The notes under the pieces: generated by a model
Database searches by the model: none
What the model saw: the letters and a program-made list of their open reading frames with translations, nothing else
Told to the model about the DNA's origin: nothing
Part shown: piece after piece, positions 46,601 through 58,600 of the stretch
Numbering within the stretch: the first letter of the stretch is position 1
Layout: each line of letters opens with the position of its first letter
Program-made: the position numbers and the translations under genes
Assembly: GCA_964036275.1 (NCBI GenBank)
Contig: OZ038435.1
Location: forward strand, 6,330,187-6,394,186
Source of the DNA: Litoditis marina
Lineage: Eukaryota; Nematoda; Chromadorea; Rhabditida; Rhabditidae
Length of the DNA: 64,000 nt
Direction of reading: 5' to 3'

Positions 46601-49600
46601 CCCTGTGCTAAACTCCGAGACGCTGGATCGAGACGCTCAGAATCTCAAATGGGTTTCTCAGACACTCGTTTCAGTGTCTCAGATACTTCATCGGTGATCC
46701 CTGTGCTAAACTCCGAGACGCTGGATCGAGACGCTCAGAATCTCAAATGGGTTTCTCAGACACTCGTTAAAGTGTCTCAGATAATGCATCGGTGATCCCT
46801 GTGCTAAACTCTGAGACGCTGGATCGAAACTCTCAGAGTCTCGAATCGGTTTCTCAGACACTCGTTTCAGTGTCTCAGATACTTCATCGGTGATCCCTGT
46901 TCTAAACTCTGAGACGCTGGATTGAGACGCTCAGAATCTCAAATGGGTTTCTCAGACACTCGTTTCAGTGTCTCAGATACTTCATCGGTGATCCCTGTGC
47001 TAAAGTCTGAGACGCTGGATCGAGACGCTCAGAATCTCAAATGGGTTTCTCAGACACTCGTTTCAGTGTCTCAGATACTTCATCGGTGATCCCTGTGCTA
47101 AACTCTGAGACGCTGGATCGAGACGCTCAGAATCTCAAATGGGTTTCTCAGACACTCGTTTCAGTGTCTCAGATACTTCATCGGTGATCCCTGTGCTAAA
47201 CTCTGAGACGCTGAGTCGAAACTCTCAGAGTCTCGAATCGGTTTCTCAGACACTCGTTCCAGTGTCTCAGATAATGCATCGGTGATCCCTGTGCTATACT
47301 CTGAGACGCTGGGTCGAGACTCTCAGAGTCTCGAATCGGTTTCTCAGACACTCGTTCCAGTGTCTCAGATAATGCATCGGTGATCCCTGTGCTAAACTCT
47401 GAGACGCTGAGTCGAAACTCTCAGAGTCTCGAATCGGTTTCTCAGACACTCGTTCCAGTGTCTCAGATAATGCATCGGTGATCCCTGTGCTATACTCTGA
47501 GACGCTGGGTCGAGACTCTCAGAGTCTCGAATCGGTTTCTCAGACACTCGTTTCAGTGTCTCAGATACTTCATCGGTGATCCCTGTGCTAAACTCTGAGA
47601 CGCTGGATCGAGACGCTCAGAATCTCAAATGGGTTTCTCAGACACTCGTTTCAGTGTCTCAGATACTTCATCGGTGATCCCTGTGCTAAACTCTGAGACG
47701 CTGGATTGAGACGCTCAGAATCTCAAATGGGTTTCTCAGACACTCGTTTCAGTGTCTCAGATACTTCATCGGTGATCCCTGTGCTAAAGTCTGAGACGCT
47801 GGATCGAGACGCTCAGAATCTCAAATGGGTTTCTCAGACACTCGTTTCAGTGTCTCAGATACTTCATCGGTGATCCCTGTGCTAAACTCTGAGACGCTGG
47901 ATCGAGACGCTCAGAATCTCAAATGGGTTTCTCAGACACTCGTTTCAGTGTCTCAGATACTTCATCGGTGATCCCTGTGCTAAACTCTGAGACGCTGGAT
48001 CGAGACGCTCAGAATCTCAAATGGGTTTCTCAGACACTCGTTTCAGTGTCTCAGATACTTCATCGGTGATCCCTGTGCTAAACTCTGAGACGCTGGATCG
48101 AGACGCTCAGAATCTCAAATGGGTTTCTCAGACACTCGTTTCAGTGTCTCAGATACTTCATCGGTGATCCCTGTGCTAAACTCTGAGACGCTGAATCGAG
48201 ACGCTCAGAATCTCAAATGGGTTTCTCAGACACTCGTTTCAGTGTCTCAGATACTTCATCGGTGATCCCTGTGCTAAACTCCGAGACGCTGGATCGAGAC
48301 GCTCAGAATCTCAAATGGGTTTCTCAGACACTCGTTTCAGTGTCTCAGATACTTCATCGGTGATCCCTGTGCTAAACTCCGAGACGCTGGATCGAGACGC
48401 TCAGAATCTCAAATGGGTTTCTCAGACACTCGTTAAAGTGTCTCAGATAATGCATCGGTGATCCCTGTGCTAAACTCTGAGACGCTGGATCGAAACTCTC
48501 AGAGTCTCGAATCGGTTTCTCAGACACTCGTTTCAGTGTCTCAGATACTTCATCGGTGATCCCTGTTCTAAACTCTGAGACGCTGGATTGAGACGCTCAG
48601 AATCTCAAATGGGTTTCTCAGACACTCGTTTCAGTGTCTCAGATACTTCATCGGTGATCCCTGTGCTAAAGTCTGAGACGCTGGATCGAGACGCTCAGAA
48701 TCTCAAATGGGTTTCTCAGACACTCGTTTCAGTGTCTCAGATACTTCATCGGTGATCCCTGTGCTAAACTCTGAGACGCTGGATCGAGACGCTCAGAATC
48801 TCAAATGGGTTTCTCAGACACTCGTTTCAGTGTCTCAGATACTTCATCGGTGATCCCTGTGCTAAACTCTGAGACGCTGGATCGAGACGCTCAGAATCTC
48901 AAATGGGTTTCTCAGACACTCGTTTCAGTGTCTCAGATACTTCATCGGTGATCCCTGTGCTAAACTCTGAGACGCTGGATTGAGACGCTCAGAATCTCAA
49001 ATGGGTTTCTCAGACACTCGTTTCAGTGTCTCAGATACTTCATCGGTGATCCCTGTGCTAAACTCTGAGACGCTGAATCGAGACGCTCAGAATCTCAAAT
49101 GGGTTTCTCAGACACTCGTTTCAGTGTCTCAGATACTTCATCGGTGATCCCTGTGCTAAACTCTGAGACGCTGGATCGAGACGCTCAGAATCTCAAATGG
49201 GTTTCTCAGACACTCGTTTCAGTGTCTCAGATACTTCATCGGTGATCCCTGTGCTAAACTCTGAGACGCTGGATCGAGACGCTCAGAATCTCAAATGGGT
49301 TTCTCAGACACTCGTTTCAGTGTCTCAGATACTTCATCGGTGATCCCTGTGCTAAACTCTGAGACGCTGGATCGAGACGCTCAGAATCTCAAATGGGTTT
49401 CTCAGACACTCGTTTCAGTGTCTCAGATACTTCATCGGTGATCCCTGTGCTAAACTCTGAGACGCTGAATCGAGACGCTCAGAATCTCAAATGGGTTTCT
49501 CAGACACTCGTTTCAGTGTCTCAGATACTTCATCGGTGATCCCTGTGCTAAACTCCGAGACGCTGGATCGAGACGCTCAGAATCTCAAATGGGTTTCTCA

Positions 49601-52600
49601 GACACTCGTTTCAGTGTCTCAGATACTTCATCGGTGATCCCTGTGCTAAACTCTGAGACGCTGGATCGAGACGCTCAGAATCTCAAATGGGTTTCTCAGA
49701 CAGTCGTTCAAGTGTCTCAGATGATGCATCGGTGATCCCCGTGCTAAACTCTGAGACGCTGAGTCGAAACTCTCAGAGTCTCGAATCGGTTTCTCAGACA
49801 CTCGTTCCAGTGTCTCAGATAATGCATCGGTGATCCCTGTGCTATACTCTGAGACGCTGGGTCGAGACTCTCAGAGTCTCGAATCGGTTTCTTAGACACT
49901 CGTTCCAGTGTCTCAGATAATGCATCGGTGATCCCTGTGCTAAACTCTGAGACGCTGAGTCGAAACTCTCAGAGTCTCGAATCGGTTTCTCAGACACTCG
50001 TTCCAGTGTCTCAGATAATGCATCGGTGATCCCTGTGCTATACTCTGAGACGCTGGGTCGAGACTCTCAGAGTCTCGAATCGGTTTCTCAGACACTCGTT
50101 CCAGTGTCTCAGATAATGCTTCGGTGATCCCTGTGCTAAACTCTGAGACGCTGGGTCGAAACTCTCAGAGTCTCGAATCGGTTTTTTAGACGCTCGTTCC
50201 AGTGTCTCCCATACTTTGTTGGTGACGGCGACGAATGGAGAGACTATGACAATTTTTCCAATGCAGAAACAAGTGTGAGTTTTTTGTAGTGTTTGTTATC
50301 CCGCTGATTTTATAAACATTCAATACAAGTTACATTTCCGTTCACCGTGCAAACATAATTGTATTCTTGTAGGATGACGACGGGGAACTGGATACCAAGC
50401 ATTCGAAACAGTCAACGTCCAAGCAGTTCCAACGTCCACAACATGTATGCACTTCGTAATAATTTTACGGCGGGCTCAATTAGTTATGTCACTGAAACAC
50501 GAGTATGCCGTCTGACAATACGAAGCATTGAGGAACACATTGTTATTTCTCACGGAATCTGGAATATATATCATTTCTAGACTTCCACGGCACGGCGACA
50601 ACCATCCACAGCAGTTTGCCAGAGACCAAACCCGACGAAGAAACGACGACGCTCTGTCTACGCGTCTGACAGTGAGAACCCCAGTGATGAAGACTATGTT
50701 CCACCTCCCCAACAGAAGGTTAGATTTCCGGGACGATCACGGCTTATTTAAAAGATCACGGCTTATTTAAAAAGTGCACGAAAATGATAATGGTATTTAG
50801 CAGGTCACGTTAGAACTAACGATGGAGCTTTATCTAAACATGACGTATTCTGAGATTATGAAGGCCAGACGACGTCATCTTTGAAGAGTGTAAAGTTGAC
50901 TCAATTACTTTTTAAAACGATTTAAATATTTAGCGATTCGTCAATTAACAATGAGACTTAATCTAAAGATAACATGTTCTGGAATTCTGGAGATCAGATG
51001 GTGTCGTTAGTGAAAATGTGCAAAGCTCTCATTTTGTGTAAAGTTGACAATTTTACACTTCCTGTAGACATTCCGGAGGCATAAATGCCTTTGGAATGTC
51101 TACAGTAAGTGTAAAATTTATCAAAAAGTAGGTGCCCAACAGTGGAGTTTTTTGTACGAGCTACTCAATAACATAACATTTAGGAACGCTGCAGCAAAAA
51201 GGGAAGAATAAAGATAATGATTTTTTCGAAGTAACGTTGCAAAAAATGCTAGAATATTTTGCTAACTTCGCAGATTTTCTATTCAGATATGTTACGGAAT
51301 TTGAGAATTATGAGAAGGTCAGTCTATGCGTGATTTAGTATTTTTGTGAATGAATCATTGAACATTGCGCCCATTGTATACTAGATGTATAATGAGTTTT
51401 CACGTAAAGTGCACTATTTCATTGCACGGTGCTGAGTTATGATGTGTTTTACATGTTTCACGTGACTGTGCAACAACAGCATAAGATAATAATCAGACTT
51501 GCGAAGAGAAGAACTTTCAATATGTTCAAATCGGGAAAAGTAAACAAAACAAGCTGTTCTTACACCTTTGTGAGTTCGTCTGAAGTAAGGAATATAACAC
51601 TTGTTCTACCATCTCTCCCTAGTCGTAGAAGTATATTTGTAAAGATTCTGTAATGGTGCACACAATTTCGACTGGTCAGATAAGTTTGAAACCTTCGCAT
51701 TTTATACTTTCTTCAACTCGAGAGCTAGAGGATCAAATACAACGCTGACTTTTGCAATACCGAAATCAATTGTGATTCAAATTATCATGAAGAGGAACTC
51801 AAAAAAACTATAGTAAACACTTGAATCGAAATTTTCTATGGTTCAAGCAATGAATGTTTCGTAATGAAATCATCTATATACTTCCAGATTCCTTTCGTCA
51901 TTATTGTTAGAATAGGACGCCAGACCCACAGAGAATTGCCTACAACAGAAGAAACCCGATTTTTCCATCTACTCAACAGAAAATGATGTACGTCTGTGGA
52001 AAATCCAGTTTTTCGTGAGAAGTTTGAAATTGGTCGCCATATCAGAATCTGAACGTTGAAACTAGTTAAACGGAAAGTGCACAAACGTGTAAAACAAACA
52101 ATACTCGTATGCTAGACCGGAATGATCAAGGCTTATTTCTACTAACTATTCCTGAATACCAGTCGGTATCTCAACTGATTCTCTTATAATTCTACTGGTA
52201 CTTGTCTAAATTCTACTCGTACAAATATATACTGAGTGAGTTAGTTCTCCTCGTTATAGATAACCTAGGGGGGGTCTGTCTGATAACAACCAATTTCCAG
52301 CTCCAGCTGAAAAATTACGAACGATCATTGCACGAAGCCAAGCGAGTAAGGTTTAATGACAACTATTATGATGTGCGAAAACAGCTATAGGAAGCGTTCA
52401 AGCTTCGCTGCAGTCTGATCTCAACGCAGCGAGTAAAAGCAAACGCGGTACATACCTGGCGGCGTAGCAAACCGTCATGAGAGGTTCATATGAGTTTTTC
52501 ATGAGATACCTCATGAGCTACTCGTGTACTCGTAATGTTGTGGCATAGCAATCAATAGATGTCATGAGAAACTCGTGCTAATAGCTCATGAGGTGATCTC

Positions 52601-55600
52601 ATGAACTCTTGTAGGAATTGCTACGCCGCCTGTTCTAAGAACATCAGATCCGCCAACTTCTAACATCTAACTCGCTTACTACAATGATTAACACGAAAAG
52701 TACTGCAATGTTTAACGATAGTATTCTGAATTTAGTCAATTCCAGGCCGTTACCAATCAGGAGACAATCGCCCGTCTCAATGCTCAAGTCGCAGGCCTAA
52801 CTGGTCAAGTTGAATTTTACCGTAACTTACAGGAAGACGCCCTCATTCCGCTCGAACTCCAACCAGGCCAGGTAAATTACTCCTTACTTGTGTCACTTTT
52901 ACTTTTCTGCCTCTGAAAGGTGTAAAAGAAACCGATTTCCGCAAATATGAGATCAGTCCACTGTACAAGACTAGTTTCCATGAACCAATCCCTTACTTTT
53001 CTCCAACAAAATCATCCCCCCATCTCTATATCCCTTGTTTTCGAGTTTCTTTGCGTTTGTTTCTCAGCAAACAAGTCAGTTTCATGATTGGGATGAAAAT
53101 CAACATGTTGGAGAGAAAACTTATGCACGTGGAAGAAACGTGCACTTTACAAACGCGTTAGCAAACCAACTGGGTGTCTTTGATCATTTTATATCAGAGA
53201 CTCGTCCAACCTGGTTGAAATGGCATCGGCTGAGGAAGTGGATACTACTGGTCGAAAGATGGACAACAGTATTCAGACCGCATTCGATGAATTCCTCAGT
53301 TACCGAGCGGTCTCCGCGGCTCGTGTGAGTTTCTTATTCAAGTTCGTTCGAATTGTTTTCCCAGATAGAGCACATTGAGCATGTTTTCAGCCAGGAAATA
53401 AACTGGGTGTACTAGAGAATTGGTAAAAGTGTAGTAGCAAACCCTCGGTTTGGACACAATTACTTATTTCTCATTTCAGATGAGATTGCTGAGCGAAGAG
53501 AATGAACGCTTGTCGGGTAGAGAAACCCTAAGACAGATGGAGTTCGACCATTTATTCAAAGAAAAGGTCGGAGTTCAAAGGCTGAACCGGAGACTGCGTA
53601 ACGAAGTAAGTTAATTGTGTTTTTCTCTCTCCCTCCGGAGCTCTGTTATAGCAATGCTGCGGGAATGACTAATAACGTGCCTAAATTTCGATTTCTGATG
53701 TCAGTATAAAATCCTAAAAAATCAAATAATTCTTAGGTAGCGTGCTTTTCTTGTACCAAAACCAAGTTAATTTGACAAAAGACAGCGTTGTTCCGTATTG
53801 GAAAATAACACAACAGCAAAAGCAGGCCACTCTCACAAGATTGAACGAACTAACTGGATTGGGCAACCAGAATAAGTCATTCAAAAATAAAACTTATTTA
53901 AAAGTAAAAGTCAATAAGTACAGAAACAGTTGAAAATCAGAAATGAAGTTTGCGAAAATTTTTGTAATTTTCAAATCCTGACTGAAAGTGAATTAATGAC
54001 TTTTACTTTTAAATGCCTTTTACTTTAATGACTTTAAATTTTGAATGACTTATTCCTGGTACCACCCGATTTTGAATCCTAGTTGTAAACATTTCCAATT
54101 TCCCATCAGTATTTTTAAACGGAAACCTATGAATATTCAGCGTATTTTTGTTCAATACAACAAATCGATCAAGGATAATTGATTAATCATTTGAAGAACT
54201 AAGTATAAACCTTTCATAAATTCCAGGCCGTTACCAATCAGGAGACAATCGCCCGTCTCAATGCTCAAGTCGCAGGCCTAACTGGTCAAGTTGAATTCTA
54301 CCGTAACTTACAGGAAGACGCCCTTATTCCGCTCGAACTCCAACCAGGCCAGGTAAATTACTCCTTACTTGTGTCAATACCTGTTCAGTATTCTGAATTT
54401 AGTCTTTTTGTCTTTAATCCTGAATATTTCTCGTAGTGAATGTACAACGAGTATAGTAAAAGTTTCCCTGCAAACCTCGAGCACCATAGCAGTTTCAATA
54501 TAAGTCTCATCTTCGAATTAAAATTAATCGTAGTTCCTAAACGGTTTTCAGTAACATACAGAATATGTATGTTATGGAATTCAACATCATTCCTACCGAG
54601 ACTCCTATAGCACACGTTCTCATTTCCCTGTAGCTGTTTTCTGATGCAAACTTCAATTTGTCAAAAACATTTTCAAACACTCTTTGTTATCAGGTTATCA
54701 GAAACTGAGGAAATTATTTTTCCCTTCTCCGATAATATCTATTTTAGTCAAGCACACTTAAAGTTGTGTAATCTCACTGTAGGAGTATCAATAGGCGTGA
54801 AATAGACTATAGCTCATTGTCTTCTGGCCTATTTTCCGTGTTCTAAGACGTTGACATTTTAGCCATACTAGCGCCACCGGTAAAAGTGCAACCCTGCTTG
54901 CGATTGAGTGAGAAGATGGCGCGCTATGAAGATGTCGAGAAGGACAAAGACAGATTTGGAGAGTTGCCCTCGGAAAGGGAACTCGAATATCATGGTAAAT
55001 TTGCACGTCTTCAAATACTGTTGGCAAGTATTGTGGCATGATTAAAAAGTCAAAATGTGCTTCTAGTTTGACAAACCGCCAGTCAAAAATATCAAAAACG
55101 GCAGATAGCTTATTTCTTGGTCTGGTTGCAGCAAACTTTCATTCATGCTCCCATTGACGGTTTCTTGATAATTTGGATTCTGGGCTCATCGAAAACCTGG
55201 AAATTCCTATGATCGTGTTCAAATAGCAAAACCCTTCATAGTTAGAAGCATCCTTATCGCTTGGTATCGAAAAAACTCGGCGTTTTATACCAATAGAGAG
55301 GCTGTCATATGGAAACTATATTGCGATCGGTGTTTTTGCGACTTTCCGAATTCCAATTCTTCTTCACCACTGGCTGTGTCCCACTATTTTGGATTGTCTG
55401 AAAAGGGTTTTACTCTTTTTTGCGCATTTGCGCATTAGTTATACTGTTAGTCAATTGCTGAGTCACGTGAAACATGTAACACAGCAAAACTCAGAAACGT
55501 GCAATGAAAAAGGACACGATTTCTCATTAGAATGCTAATTTTACGTGACTATTCAGTTTACTCCTAGTATATCTGATGAGTTCCATGACATCTTGAACGA

Positions 55601-58600
55601 ACCTAAAAGACGTTTCATCTGTACTCTTCCATTGAGTTTCCAACCTATTACAACAATTTCAGACAACTTCTTGTTCACTCCCGATCATTATTCTGAGTTC
55701 GGAAGTCTGGATCCGGAAATCTTTTTGCCTCCCGATCAACTGTCCTTTATGCGACTATTCACGAGTGAGTATCAAATTAATGAACTTCTTCTTAACAAAT
55801 AACAAATTACAATGTCAAGCAACTGCCGATTTATTGATGTTTCCAAGCAATGCACAATGCTGTAACAAATGAGCATGTGATGTCATGTGTGCTGCCTGCT
55901 CGAAAAATAGTTGAAGCAGTCCCAATATATCTGCTTACGTTACAATACAAGACAAGCTATATTTTTCTCCCGTATCACTGAGTGTTGTGTGAAAGTGCGG
56001 AGTGCGGCTGTCTGTAACACTCAGGTTGCAAGAGTACATAAAATACATTGAAATTAAAATTACAAACTACTATCAAACGAGGCGAGAGGAGAATGTTTAT
56101 ACTACAGAAGGTTGTCAGAGCTCCTTCAACGTTTTTTTCTTCAGAAACTTCTCCAATAATTGACAGCGTCGTGGATGTTATCAACTTTTTTGGCTTTTTG
56201 AAAAAGTATATGCCGGATCTTGCCAAGAATTTACTCAAAGAAGTAAGTAAACTTTGAGAGAAATATATGTGGGAGGATGTAAAAAAGTAGTTACGTCACT
56301 TTTTTGGGAAGATCTACAGTTTCAACTTATTTTCATGATAAAAATGTTTATCAAAACGTAACGGGAAAAGTGGAGATTCACATTCAGTCATTGCAAAGAC
56401 CGAATGTGTACTGTAGAAGTCTCCGTAGGAATGATGTTAACTGGTCGATTGTCTTGACCCGGGTTCGATACCACTAAACGGGAAAATTCAGAGGAAACAG
56501 CTTATAGAAAAAAACATGTACTGAAGCAGTGACTTTTACTTTTCTGCCTCTGAAAGGTGTAAAAGAAACCGATTTCCGCAAATATGAGATCAGTCCACTG
56601 TACAAGACTAGTTTCCATGAACCAATCCCTTACTTTTCTCCAACAAAATCATCCCCCCATCTCTATCGTGCGCAGCGCGGAGCGCTGCGCAGATAAGTTT
56701 TTGTTCAAAGATCTGCAGACATTACAAAACAGATTATTACAATTTTCTTCAAAGTACGTCGACCATTTTCTTAGATTTTTGCATGAATCACTGAAGGGGA
56801 ACACGTCTACAAGATACTAAGTTCACGTTCCAAGTAGAATTTATTGAGAGGAGTTAGGGGGCCCAACGTCTCGCAAAAATGGCTTCCGTGCGGGGCGGCG
56901 GCGGCGGCGGCGGCGGCGGCGCCGGCGACAAAAGTGTCCGCCTCCTCAAATCGCGGCATAGTTTCGCACGAAATTAACTTATTCAAAAAATACTCACATT
57001 ATTGGAAAGCTCTAAAAAAGTTGAGGTATACGTGTTTTCAGGTATGTCTGAAATTTGAATATTACGTGTGAGAGAGCCGAAAATGGTCTCGCAAAAAATC
57101 ATGGATAGACCGGTTTTGTGAAAATAAAAATGAAATAAGAGTTTAACGTGTACGGGAAGACGTTTTCCAATGAAGAACTCATGACAGGCGGGTACAGCTT
57201 GGTTTTCACTCCTATTCACATGTCTGATTGGCGGATTGGATAAACGTTCTATTCACGCACGGCGAACGAAGGTTCGATTCCTGCCTGGAGTCTAGAGTGG
57301 AAAATTTGCTACCACTTGAACGAGGTTACAACTACACCAAACCTTCTGCACTACGGCACGGTTTAAAACTCCAATAGAAAAACATAACATTCCTTGTTTA
57401 GCTTATTGTTCAAAAATATCATTTTTATCAAAAATGACCGTTACTTTGTAACCATAGAAAAAGAGTTCAACTAGTATAAAAAAACGAGTGTAAAGAAAGT
57501 AAAGATTAGTTTTGGATAAATATGTACGAGAAATATAAAAGAAGTCCGATAAAAATATTTTGAGGAAAATGCTAATCTCGCTTCTCTTGTAAACAACGGA
57601 GTATAAGCTAGATTATTGTGAGTCGCAGTCAGAATTTTTCTTCCGACAACCAAAAACTCGGTATCCTTTTTTTGAAATTGTAAACCGAGCGAGATTAGAG
57701 TTTTCCTCAAAATACTTTTATTGGACTTCTTTTATATTTGTCGTACATATTTATCCAAAACTAATCTTTACTTTCTTTACACTTGTTTTTTTATACTAGT
57801 ATCCCTTGTTTTCGAGTTTCTTTGCGTTTGTTTCTCAGCAAACAAGTCAGTTTCATGATTGGGATGAAAATCAACATGTTGGAGAGAAAACTTATGCACG
57901 TGGAAGAAACGTGCACTTTACAAACGCGTTAGCAAACCAACTGGGTGTCTTTGATCATTTCATATCAGAGACTCGTCCAACCTGGTTGAAATGGCATCGG
58001 CTGAGGAAGTGGATACTACTGGTCGAAAGATGGACAACAGTATTCAGACCGCATTCGATGAATTCCTCAGCTACCGAGCGGTCTCCGCGGCTCGTGTGAG
58101 TTTCTTATTCAAGTTCGTTTGAATTGTTTTCCCAGATAGAGCACATTGAGCATGTTTTCAGCCAGGAAATAAATTGGGTGTACTAGAGAATTGGTAAAAG
58201 TGTAGTAGCAAACCCTCGGTTTTGACACAATTACTTATTTCTCATTTCAGATGAGATTGCTGAGCGAAGAGAATGAACGCTTGTCGGGTAGAGAAACCCT
58301 AAGACAGATGGAGTTCGACCATTTATTCAAAGAAAAGGTCGGAGTTCAAAGGCTGAACCAGAGACTGCGTAATGAAGTAAGTTAATTGTGTTTTTCTCTC
58401 TCCCTCCGGAGCTCTGTTATAGCAATGCTGCGGGAATGACCAATAACGTGCCTAAATTTCGATTTCTGATGTCAGTATAAAATCCTAAAAAATCAAATAA
58501 TTCTTAGGTAGCGTGCTTTTCTTGTACCAAAACCAAGTTAATTTGACAAAAGAAAGCGTTGTTCCGTATTGGAAAATAACACAACAGCAAAAGCAGGCCA

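Larger units (their letters stand above)
53035..57805 (+). repeat. Tandem duplication, full unit A (4,771 bp)
   Basis: Matches 57806 onward almost base for base with a constant offset of 4,771 bp. It holds exon D (53198-53324), exons F1 and E2, a TATAG MITE (about 54572-54812), the nested small gene 54916-56794, a GGC repeat (about 56895-56920), a tRNA-like sequence (57229-57285) and an inverted-repeat element (57468-57801). Confidence 0.95.

Noticed and set aside
41170..50202. Could the regular repeat array be a CRISPR array?
   Set aside because: Monomers are contiguous with no unique spacers, the genome is eukaryotic and no cas-like genes are present.
53035..53331. Open frame upstream of exon D (FFAFVSQQTSQFHDWDENQ)
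   Set aside because: It is in a different frame from the exon D product, has no acceptor or good start, and is simply open in both copies because the duplication is recent.
56693..56819. Alternative last exon of the nested gene reading KFLFKDLQTLQNRLLQF
   Set aside because: It looks helical, but it needs a phase that does not fit exon 56145-56242, and the second copy has a stop at its first full codon.
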